DNA of 45,208 nt from Chara braunii (Eukaryota > Streptophyta > Charophyceae > Charales > Characeae). Positions 1 through 12,000 of this stretch are shown one piece after another. The stretch is from positions 190,436 to 235,643 of the forward strand of contig BFEA01000317.1 of assembly GCA_003427395.1 (NCBI GenBank). Reading direction: 5' to 3'. Position 1 is the first letter of the stretch. Each line of letters opens with the position of its first letter. Below the pieces are notes generated by a model. That model was not told where the DNA came from, searched no databases, and was given only the letters and a program-made list of their open reading frames with translations. A program made the translations under genes and the position numbers.

Positions 1-112
1 CCCTACACTGCCGCCACAATCGCCGACGGAATGATGGCTCTTGGAACACTTCGAACTAATACCGCTATCTGTCCGCATTACACAATAGTTCTGTGCCATT
101 CACAGACACAGC

Positions 113-658
113 TCAAACAACTGTACCCTGTGCGCCTACCAATGGCATTCGCATCGGCATCTGCCGCGATAGCACCACAATCTCATTTCCACAGACGCTT
201 GTGACGCCAACAGACGGGATGCCACCGTTGGGCGACGCAGAGACCATGTGGGTCGTCATCGCTGGAATCCCTGCCACCCACTTCGAGACCCCTTCCTGTG
301 GTGATGCCCTGACCTTCCCGCAGAATGACACTTTCCCGAAGCTTCCTTTCGTAATCGATCTCGACTCCGAACCACCATCTATGTTTGTCGACTTCCCGAC
401 TGAGGAGACGCTGGCATTCGCCGTCGACAACGACGTGAGCGTGGGCACAACAGATTGGCTTTGAGACGAATCATTCTCCGACGCCGGGCCGTTTGGAACC
501 AACTCTTTCCGCTTACGGTAATGCTTTCTCAGCGCCAGGAGGTAGTACGTCGCCGTCGCATAGTTGTGCTCACTCCTTCGAAGACTCTCTCTTGTCGACT
601 CTCTGTCCAGCCCATGAACCTCCAGTTCCTTCAACACATCATCATCCAACCGAACCTG
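113..658 (-). CDS. Kinase coding exon 5 (UBA-like segment and C-terminal tail)
   Basis: The acceptor is a NAGNAG (cagCAG at 661-656) behind gcttctgcgtttgca, so the exon may start at 658 or 655 with or without one Gln. It encodes LDDDVLKELEVHGLDRESTR then HNYATATYYLLALRK, which resembles the UBA/autoinhibitory segment of SNF1- and MARK-type kinases (acidic start, Gly/Asp turn, NxxxATYYLL helix). A basic KHYRKRK patch and a Ser/Thr-rich tail follow to the TGA at 115-113. Beyond the stop the frame reads 15 more codons to another stop, so either this is the true C-terminus or a splice leaves the exon before 113. No KA1 domain is visible. Confidence 0.85.
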   Translation of the reverse strand, partial: QVRLDDDVLKELEVHGLDRESTRESLRRSEHNYATATYYLLALRKHYRKRKELVPNGPASENDSSQSQSVVPTLTSLSTANASVSSVGKSTNIDGGSESRSITKGSFGKVSFCGKVRASPQEGVSKWVAGIPAMTTHMVSASPNGGIPSVGVTSVCGNEIVVLSRQMPMRMPLVGAQGTVV

Positions 659-1369
659 CTGTGCAAACGCAGAAGCCACCATAGACGTCGTTAACGGAAC
701 GTAAATTTTCAGACGAGGCATCCAGCAACGCACATCATCCGCATGACAACTTCGCAAGCCAAGTTACAACCTGCAAACCGTGGTTACGCTGGGGCACCTG
801 GACGCAGGCACCGGACAAGTGCAGACGTCCGGCCAGTCCTGTGTCTGGACTGCTCCAGACCGTCCGTATTGAAAACCCGCCCTTTTTTCCCCCCTTGGAT
901 TTAGCAACAAATTAGATTTTTCTGTTGCAATGATGCTTAAACCACCAGTACCTGGCCCATACATCGGGCCACGGGGTGTTGCCGTTAACGCCCCGCAACT
1001 TCCGGAGGCTCGGGGTACCGGCTCTCAAAGACTGGTGCAGCCAGGCAAAACACGTTTTTTTGGTTGCGCTGGTGGGTGGGCGCGAAACGGGGCGCAGCCC
1101 GTTTTCAGGCTCCGCATCGATAGCTGGGCCAACTACTGTGGCTTAACATACCTTCTTGTTCAGATTTCTTTGATTTTTTTTTTACGTCGGGGATTTTTTG
1201 GGGGTGGGAGTGCGGGGATGGATTTGCACTCTCCAGACCCAGACCGTCTGCACTCTCTGGACCCTCACAGCTAAAACACACAATCAAGGGTCGAACCAAA
1301 AGACCAGCGCCCAAATAATTTATACAAACCACACAAACAAGTCACCGGACCTTAACGCCCCCCCCAACC

Positions 1370-1401
<32 letters not shown>

Positions 1402-1910
1402 GTACAAACGCAGTCAGCATCTAACTGTCCATTGGCATGCAGGCCGTGGGCAAACCGGCTTCAGAACGCTTCAGGCCGCAGCTTATCCCACTCTCCACAA
1501 CATACAAGCCAGGCGGGAGAACATACCTGCGTGACCGTAGTGAAGATGGCGAAGGGATAATCTTACCCCATAGGTAATGGTGGAAGTTTCCAAGGCTCCA
1601 GGTGTTCAACGATGAGATGGCGGTGAAGTCATCGTCAGACAAGTCCCGTTTCCAAATGTGCAAGAACGTGGTCCGGATCTCATCATTCATTCATTCATTC
1701 CATGAACTGGGCATGCGTGTTCTTGGATGTACTTCTATTACTATAACAGGTTCTCTGGTTGATATGTTCACATCTCGATATCTCGCATTTTGTACATGTT
1801 CCTTCCGGTCTTCAGCAGTTGCACCTTTTGCATTTTTTGTACACATCCCTTCAAATTTTCAGCAGTTTCTCTGGTCCAATTCAATACCAGCAGTTTCTGT
1901 TCTGTAGACA

Positions 1911-1992
<82 letters not shown>

Positions 1993-4943
1993 GAGGTACC
2001 GCATTTACTTGCAAGTTGCAATCCTTTTTCCTCATTGACACAGTGTCACATGGCAAGGATTCTCAGACTAAAGGAAGGGGAAAGCGACCGAGGGGGAAAA
2101 GGTTAAAAAAACAGGCACTTACGTCGGAAGTTCCCGGTATAAACTCGACCAGCAAAGGGGGCGGTGGAAGCGGTGCACCAGGGGTCTTTGTTCCGCGGAC
2201 CCACGAATGCTGATTGACCTGGGTGAGGGTGAGACGCTGAGCAGGATCGGTGGTTAACATCCCAGCCAGCAAATCCCTTGATTCATTGGAGATCCAGTCC
2301 GGAGCACGATACGAGCCGTTGATGATCTTCTGGCACAAATCCTCTTTGCTGGACCTGCAACGACACGTCCAATTCGGAATCGAGTCAATCGACAAAAAAA
2401 AATTACAAACCTTTTTCCTCCTGGATGTTCCACCGACAGTACCAAAAAGCAGTCAAGCAGAAGGGAGGAAAAAAAGGATCTTCAACTAGTTAAAATTTAA
2501 AACACTGTGCAAAACAGTGCAACGCAATTGCAGCGGACATGCTCATGCAATGCACTACCGTCCTCACCCAATGAGAATGCCCGGCCATTATTCCTTTACT
2601 TGGGGCACCTTCATGTCCGTCACGGGAACGCCAAGGGTGCAGAATCTGTGGATCAATGGAAGACTTGAGGAGGAAAAGGAGGAGGAGGAGAAGAAAAAGC
2701 AGAGAGGACGAAGATTACTCACCCTGGGTAGGGGGGGGGGGGGGGGGGGAAACTCACCCTGGGTAGAATGGTGGGTAGCCGCTGATGATCGCAAAAAAGT
2801 CAAAGGTCAACGGTTCAAACATCAAGCACTTTTTTTTTTTTTTTTGAATCTTTTGATAATTTTATCAAGCCCTTTAGGAGGAGAAGCACAGGCAGACAAC
2901 AAACATCCCTCTCACCCTTCATAGAATAGTAGGTGGCCACATGGCACAACCTCACGAGTTTGAAGTCCCACTATAGTAATCAGGCGAATAAAAAGAGAGA
3001 ATGAAAGACCAAAGGTGACCACAAAATGACTTGTCACTGTTGCAATCGATTCAAAGATACCATCGGCTCGCTCAAACCTCGATCACTGTACAGGAAGAGG
3101 GAGGGAGGGAAAAAGCAGGGGGGACAAACAACCTCAATCACTGACCAGGACAAACATTACAGACCCTGTGCAGAATGTTAAGTAGCCCCTGATAAGGGTA
3201 AACAAGTCAAAGGTGAAGGCGGGTTAAGTTTAAGCTCCAAGCGCTTTACGGATCAGCAAAAGCAGAGTAGGACAAACATTACTCACCCTGCATAGAATGG
3301 TAGGTAGCCACTGATCATCGCAAACAACACAACACCCAAGCTCCACACATCGACTGGTGGGCCATCATACAGTTTCCGTGCCACGATCTCAGGAGCAGCA
3401 TATGAGGGCGATCCACAATGCACCCTCAGCTTCTTGCCTGCTGTCAGAATGGCACTTAACCCGAAATCGATGATCTTCATGTTCTTCTCCGAGTCGAGAA
3501 GAAGATTCTCAAGCTTGATGTCTCGATGAACAACCATTCGGCTGTGGCAATGTTCCAAGCCCCTCACAATCTGGACCAAGAAGCGCCTCGCTTCCGACTC
3601 CTCCAGCCTGCATCAAAATCGGTCGATGTCCATCAGCCTTCGAACATCCAAACGCAGACAAACAGATTACCCAACATGCAATCAAGTTCCACAGCCACTT
3701 CCATTGACATCGTAAAAAAAAAAAAGAAGAAGAGAGAGACCGCTATTGGGGGGGNGGAGGGCAACATGCAATCTCTCCACTGTGAGGTAGCTATGCTTGC
3801 AGGGGTAGGTAGGTAGGTAGTGAAAGGCAAAAATAATTTGAGAGCAGGATACGACGTAGAACCGTACGTTAAAAAAATAATAATAACAAGTTCCGACTAC
3901 CTGTCACCGCATCAGAATCAAATTCAATCAATTGAATTCCCCTCAGCCATGAACTGCTGAGATAAACGGACCAAAGTTCGAATCCAGACGGAATCAGATG
4001 AGTGAAAGGGAGGAAAACGCCTTCGGTACCAGCACCAGTTCAGCTTTTAGCATTGGCCAGAATTTAGGGCCAAGGGCCAACAGCTGCCATGACCCCAATT
4101 GAAAGCATGAATCTAGTAAACTGTATGGTCCGATTCAATCCTTGGTAGCAGAGCAGTCCCGGCGGACTCTCAGCCGGTGTAGAACAGACGAACAGCTGCC
4201 ATGTTTACCAATATAAAGCATAGACCTGATAAAACTTATGGTCCCATTTATGCTTTCGTAACAGAGCAAAGATAGCTCCACCGCCCCCCCCCTTCTGACA
4301 GATGTCACAAGCTAGGTCGTTTTCCCGGGCACCCAGGCGCTCTAGTTGTGCCCGGAAACACGCCCGGGTGACCGGCCATGCATGACCCCCGGGAAGGGTC
4401 CCAGCCAGCCGCAGCGCCAAAAAAAGTAAAAAAATAAAAAAATCTGGGGAAAAAAAATGATGTGTAGAATAATACTAGAAATGCAATACAAAACTTTTGG
4501 CTGAGGGTCACATCAGAATCCCTCAAGGAACTGAAGATAAAAAAGAAATCCGACCAAATCACACCAAGGCACCCCGCTTTAAACCCCTTTAGCCCCTTTA
4601 AGAATAAATTTGTACCCCTTTGCCCCCCCTTTAAAGCCAACGCTCAAAAAAAGAAGGAAGCGCGGATTTGGGCTCCGAGATCGTGGAAAACCCCCACCGC
4701 CATTTTTTTCCCCCCTAATTTTTTAACCCATAAACAGGTATCCTGGGCGTCAGACCCCCCCGGGCATCATGCCCAGGTGACCGGCCGGTCATGAAAATTT
4801 TCCTAGGTCACAGGCCCATTTTCAAACCACCTCCCGGAAGTACACTATGCTTTCCCAAAAAGGACCATGATGCCGGAGTCAGGTATTCCGCAGACAAATC
4901 CAGAAAAAAAAACCGGAAAAAGCTTTCAACTCAACGCGAGAGA

Positions 4944-5010
<67 letters not shown>

Positions 5011-5033
5011 GCAGACAAATCCAGAAAAAGTGN

Positions 5034-5071
<38 letters not shown>

Positions 5072-5808
5072 GCAGACAAATCCAGAAAAAGTGGAAAAGC
5101 TTTTAAACCACCAGTACTTGGCCCAGCTATCAAGTCCGAGCCTCCAGCGACCGGTATGTCAACCCTGCCAAGCCCGGCAGTACCAGTAGCTGGACGGGCC
5201 GAGGCTGGGGGGACAAGAAAACAAACAACGCAAAAAAAAAAAAACAAAAAAAAAACGCTCTGGATGTGAACGCAGTTGGATGCATTCTCCTGAGTGCTAA
5301 TGTGAGCACGTCGCAGTTTGGGTGTATCAGCCCCGTGGCGTTTCTGTCAGAATCCAAAATTAAGATAAGGAAAAAAAAAAACAAAGAAATGAATCTCAAA
5401 GAACAAAAAAAAAACGAAACATGAATTTGTCCCTGAAATAAGTTAGATACATTTGTCTGTGTGCAAGTGTGAGTATGCCCTCAACGAGCTTCCAAGCGTC
5501 AGACTATCCACGCAAGCATCCAAATCCAAGAAGAGTCCATAAGCTTCCAGAAGCAGGGAACAAATGCAAGGGGGGCAACCAATAACCCACGAAGATGTCT
5601 GGAAGGGGAATCAGCAAGTGTAAAAGCCCAGAAGCGTCAACAAGTAGGCTCATCTGTTGACGAGCAAGTTGCGGAAGCACTGCTGATTGCCTGTGCAACA
5701 GTGTGACATCGACGGAAGGTGGGCGCTGGAGGAGGAGCGAGTGCCCGGCGGGGAAGAAGACGCCTGGTTACCATAGCTCAGGTTAGGAAGTTAAGGAAGA
5801 ACGCGCCC

Positions 5809-5862
<54 letters not shown>

Positions 5863-5952
5863 CGCAGAGGTCAAGGGGGGAACAACGAGGGTGTACTCAG
5901 GGTGCGGTACAACTGGAGTAGCATGAGAGAGTGGTGAGGCAAGTGATCAAAG

Positions 5953-6021
<69 letters not shown>

Positions 6022-9000
6022 GGAGTAGATACCTGGATCGGAGTGTGCTGTTGTGTGTGGCTGAAGCTGCCAGATACTCAAACAGTTTCACTGTATAATA
6101 TAATAACTGTTGCAGCTCTTCGGTGTGCTGTTCTAGGTTTCGTCTCTCGGCTTCGTGTACGAGCTCTCATGTGAGTGTTCTGAGTGTGCATGTCGAGTTT
6201 CCGTTTGGGTTTGAGAGGTTCATTGCAGTAGGCTGTACTTGGGCAACTGTCAGACCAGATGCAACAACAATGACCGGTATTTTATTGGTGAAATTCAGAC
6301 CCTCGGGTTACTTATCAGGATGGCCCTAGCAAGCTCTACTCTGTGCGAGTAGTAGTACCCAGTCTGTTGGGAGGGGGAAGGCATACCCCTTCCAAGACCA
6401 AACAGAGGCGTCAAACCGACTATCTCAGCTGGTGAACCCGCCGCGTGCCGCAGGAGGTCGCGGGGGTTCGAATGGAAGACACGGGGAATCCAACCCACAA
6501 CCTCCTGAATACTAGGCCACCATCCATAGCCCTTTGAAACAAAGGAAAAAGACAGAAGACAAAAAGCCCAAAATACTTCAACAGCAGCTCCATCTTTTGC
6601 TAGGAGTTGCCTTTCCACTACAGGTTTCCCTTAGTTCCTTGTTTAGTACAGGTTTCGCCATCATACTAAACCCGCATGATCAACGCACTCGGAACTATAT
6701 CACAATGGGAGTACGGACCCCTTCATAATAGGATTACACCTCCACACTCGTTCCAAGGGAAGACCCGCGGCACAAACATCAAGGACTCTACTGTGCCGGC
6801 ACATTGTGGAGATCGACCAGATACACTGTGGATCATACGCCATTACCAGCTCCTTTTTATGTCAGAAGCATGGTTGCATCCCTGCCGACCGCCGACCCCG
6901 ACCGTATTGCAGCCGACCAGTAGGGCCGACCGGCCGACCCCGACCGTATTGCAGCCGACCAGTAGGGCCGACCGGTCGGCGGTCTACCGACCAGTCACAA
7001 AACACAACCATCCACTATTTTTTTTTCAGATCTGAGTTGGACGCTGTACTGCGCTTGCTGAGTACAGCCCAAATCCGCTGAGAAACTTCTGGGGATGGGG
7101 GGTTGGGGGTGGGGTGTACAGGGGGATATAGGGGGGTATACGGGCGGTGTCCGGGGAAATTGGGGAAGGGGGGGNCGGGGAAATTGGGGAAGGGGGGGGT
7201 TATGAGGGTGTTGGGGGCCGGTTTGTGGGTGTTGGGGGGGTGTATGGGGGTATTTGGGGTGGGTATGGGGGTGTTCGTGGGGTTATTAGGGGTTCTGGAC
7301 CCAAAACAATTTTATTTTTATTTTTATTTTTTTTGCGGGGTGCCGACGACCCCCGACCAGTAGGTGCCGACCAGTCGAAGGGTCGCCGACGGTCGGCGTG
7401 TGCAACACTGGTCAGAAGCTTAAAAGATCCACAGCTGTTCGTAGAAGGCTTACCCTACGAGAGTGCAGACAACAAGATATGGTACATATCCAATAGGAGA
7501 GGTGGCCTTCACAAAGGACACCTGGGAGAGGATTACAAGAGGGCCTTTGCAAAGGGATGGCCGTTTCAAGGCAATATCACAGTGAGAAGACACCAAGATA
7601 TGGTACACATTTAATAGGAGAGGAATCAAGGTAACCTTCCAGAGAGACTCGGCAGTGGATTCGGCATAGAGCTTGTGAGAGAGGCTCTCAGGCACAGCAT
7701 CCAGCAGTTCAGCTCTCCGACATAGCCTCTACCTTTGGCAGTTCTCAATAATCAAGTCAATCTAACGCTCTCTGCACAGCAGTCACAGAGGACGGAGGAA
7801 AAAGGTTATCTGGCTAGGCTACCAGAGTGACCCGGAACCATTTATTACTCAGCCAGGCAGAAAAAAAGTTTAAAAAATTAGGGAAAATCCTAAAAAATAT
7901 ATATCGTCATATATTTTTTTTATTTTATTTTATTTTGAATTTTGTAAAGAATTACGATGTGACCGTGAGGCACACGTCGTTCAGTTTATATTTCTGCAAT
8001 TTTGTTTTGGCTGGGACCTTCTTTGGTCCTTGCACGGCCGGGCTGCCCGGGCAAACGAGGTGTCTCAGGCGGGCTGGCTAGTAGCCTTGTTATCTGGCAG
8101 TCGATCCTCCTCTACGGGAAGCAATCCATGCCGTCCAGAGATCCTTCCGCCTTGCGGAAGGAACCATGAACAGCGTGCAATGTATTTCTATATATCATTG
8201 GCTTGGCGGTGGAATAGGAAATGCGCTGGCACTTTCCTTTGCAACATCTGTTAAAATTGGGATCCAAATGATACAGAGAAGCCTACCTTCTTCCCCCGAA
8301 TACAACGAACCGTCATTATAGCCGTATCTAGACTGAAAGATGGCTCAAATACAGCTATAATGACCGTACGTTGTATTCGGGGGAAGAAGGTAGCATGGCC
8401 CGTGCGCAAGGATGACACGGATAAATTGAGAAATGGTCCAGATGAAGGGGGGGGGGGGGGAAAGAAGGGAAATGGGTTGACACTGCTCAGGACTACGGAG
8501 GTGAGCCATACCCAGGACCACAGTACCATTCACGCCTGCTACATACTAGGGGAAAACTGTAAGTGTATTTTGGGCAATGCCACTGTTTGAGATAATTCAG
8601 TGCTTACATCTGCAACCCCCTCCCCACCCTCGCCGACTGGAACAGAGCCTTCTTGCAGATGCAGGGTTCGAAGAGAGTTGAACCGGACGGACATGCATGG
8701 CACACTTGCCGCTTCATTTTTTTTGCGTCTTAACTTGGTGGACAGCCCATTGTCACTTGTGCATCACAACCACACCCATAACCCCAAGCAAAAGGTTCTG
8801 TATCTCTACCCCGAAGTCAAGATATCATTCTTCTCGTCTTCGCAACAGGTGCCATTTGATGGGTTCAAGGATACAATGGGCCCTGATGACTTGTGCAGGG
8901 AGGGTAGGGCAGCACGGGGTAGGAAGGTCGGATGACACAAGATGAAAACTCACTTCTTCCTTGCCCGAACATAGTCGAGTAGACTACCTCCGCTTGCATA

Positions 9001-12000
9001 CTCCATTATCACATGGACACGAGTTGGCGATTCCACAACCTCCAGCAGTTGTATGATGGTCCCTTGCGTGAGCCGTTTCAAGACCTTGATTTCTCTGGCC
9101 ACCCTCTTCCTGTCCGCGGGGTCAACCAGCCTTGCCTTGTCGATTATCTTGATAGCCACCTTCGCGCTGGTCAACTGGTGCGTGCCCAGTCGGACTTTAC
9201 AGAATCCCCCTTCACCTACGACAGGGCCGATTGTGTACCCTGGAAGACGGCTGAGCCGAGCGCTATCCAGGCGCGCGCTCTGTGGGAGACCAATTGCAGG
9301 CGGGATGCTCAGTGGAACAGGGGGATGTGGCATCTGTCTCACGGGAAGGGATGACAACGCACGGGGAACGGTAGAGCTCACAGCGGGTGCATGCCTCGAC
9401 GTAACCGTCACAACTGCTTGCATAGAGGCTTTAGGAGCAGTGGGTGGATTTACAGCCTGCGTGGAGGGCACAACTAAATGAGAAGACGGGGTGGGTGTAG
9501 ACTGGGCGACCCATCCTTGCCTAGGAAGAGGCTGCCCTGGGTGCACGCAGGAATTGACACCGGGCATGCACATTTGGGTAGGGGAAACAACGTATTGGTG
9601 CATAGGGACGCCTGGAGGTCGGATCTTGCTCGCAGATACACAGCGATGCGTTTGCGCAGACATGACAGCTGAGCCCTGGTTTTCATTGTGTTGACCCGAG
9701 CGGTGATTGAGCTGCAGAATGGGTGGATGCTGGTGTTGATGTTGAAGGGACTGGATCACCTGAGGCGAAAGTGTGCCCCCTGTGCTTTGCGAGGACAGCA
9801 TGATCGGACTAGCAAATTGCTGCACTCTGCCATCTGGAGACGGCGTATGGAAATGAGATATCATTGTTGACGCCCCTGACGAGCTTGCCAGAGGAACTAC
9901 TGCGATTGGAGTTACAGAGTTGTTAACAATTCCATTTGCCGCACACATCTGGCCTCCGGAAGCAGACCACCTATTCTGCAATTGCTGATACTGTTGCTGA
10001 GCCTGCACCTGATGCTGGTGTGATTGCTGCTGTTGAGGGGGTGTCGGGTGATGAGGATGACGAGAATGGGAGTTGCTCTGCTGAGGAGCAGGCTGATGAT
10101 GCTGCAAGTGGTAAGTGCGTTGTTGATCCTGCAATGGATAATGGGAGCGCGCAGAGTTCGGCGGAGTTGCCAGAGTGGTCCGCATATTCGACGGCTCCCT
10201 TGCCTTCACCGCTGACGACGCCACTCTCTCCGTTAACCATCCATTTGCCGGATATGTGCTTCGGCAGCACCCATTAGCATTCGAGTTACCCAATACTGCA
10301 GCTGAAGCAGGCCTTGTCATGACGCTCTTCCGGTTTCTTGTGAGAGCTTTACCACCTGTCTGCTGGGAGCTTACCACTTGCTTAGTCCAGGAGTATTGTG
10401 GAATGTTCGTCTTCTTCCCCGCTTGCTGCAATGGTGCCTTCATCCCAGGCGGCGATCCCTCACCCTCCTGTGCACCTCCAGAAAGCATTTTGGTCGATTG
10501 TACCATGGGCGAACCAGTGCTTACTGTCCGAGCCACTTTTGACAGACCCCGTGGGGCCACTGAACCTGCCTTTGGCCCTACGACTGATGCAGTACGGCTC
10601 CCCGACCCGTTACACGTAGAGGTCTTGCTTGCCGACCTGGGGCTTTGACGGCAAGATATGCTAACGCCAGTTGGTTTGACCGATTTTGACGATGGACATG
10701 GAGTTGACCTGGCAGACAGGTCAGCTGTGCGAGGAGTTCGTGCTGCAAGGGATGACGGCGGTGAAGCCACTTGGAAAGAGGGCACAGACAATCGTCGAGA
10801 CGCTTTGCTCGCGGAGGAACTGGAGTTCATCGTAGACGCTGCAGAACCTGCACCTACATCAAACAAACGATCCAGATTGTACAATTCCCAAATAGAATGA
10901 GAGGCCATATGCATCCACTACTTACTGCGAAACAACTTGGTGATCCCAAGACACCTGCCAATGAGATACACACCATCAATCAGAGCACATCGCACCCCTT
11001 GCCTGGCAGCAGATGAAGGAAAACAAACAACTACCAACTCACGCTCAGTTGGTACACACACGGACATTTGAAATACAGGTTTGAGCTTGGATCAAATTGA
11101 ATGAACGAAGTAAGATCATTCTCAATTACCTGGGTCGATTCGTTCGTTGACTATATCTCAAGGTCGTCACCCTTTCTAATCTTTTGAAAAGAAAAGTTAA
11201 AAACAACCATTCACATCCCATCATACTTGAGCCACTGACTTCCGTCGAAAACTCACAGAACTGGATATCGACAGGACCTGTTCTAGTGTTAGGGCAAGGT
11301 GACACTCGGCAGTGAGCCTCGTTCTGCCGACCCCCGAATGCAAGGAGGACAAATAACGGTGACCGAATGCAAGGAGGACAAACAATAGTGAGGTCATCGT
11401 TCGCCCTTCGGCTGAAGGTACGCGCACCATTTTACATCTTCAGTGATTACGCAGCAACTCCGTACATGCCCCAAGACAACGTAACCTGCACTTCGAACAG
11501 GTGTACTTGCTTTCCACTCCACTGCAAAACTCAACAGCATGGTTTATACCACACCTTGGATTGTATGCAAAGGACACAAGTCTCAAGCGGTCCTTGCTGC
11601 TGCTGCTTGTAAACAAAGAGGGGGTAGACTTCCATCTGCGGAAAACTCTCAAAGGATCCTTTCTGCTGCTTGTGAACAAGGAGGTTAGACTGCCATCTAC
11701 GAAATAGAATTATAAGAAAGTTCCACATGCACTGCCCATTTTCAGTTGCGATCTTTGCAAGAAAAAGGATCACACCATTCTCCTGTATCTGGGCAAGTGA
11801 TTGACCAATGGATTAAGTACAGATGCGAAATGAAGCTCATTGCTGGTAACATACCGAGGTCACTGGATGGTGCTGGCAAGGAACTACCGGAGGATGAAGA
11901 TGCATTTGCAGGAGTCTCAGGGGCACGCCTCACCCTAGCACTATTAGCCCTTGGAGTGGCTGATACTACCGCAGAGCCAGCTGTCGGAACTGATTTCTGC

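Noticed and set aside
6418-6535. Functional tRNA genes
   Set aside because: Only A- and B-box-like words are visible; I could not fold an acceptor stem and anticodon arm.
9013-10648. Several plus-strand frames of 100-157 codons
   Set aside because: They are antisense shadows of the large kinase exon.
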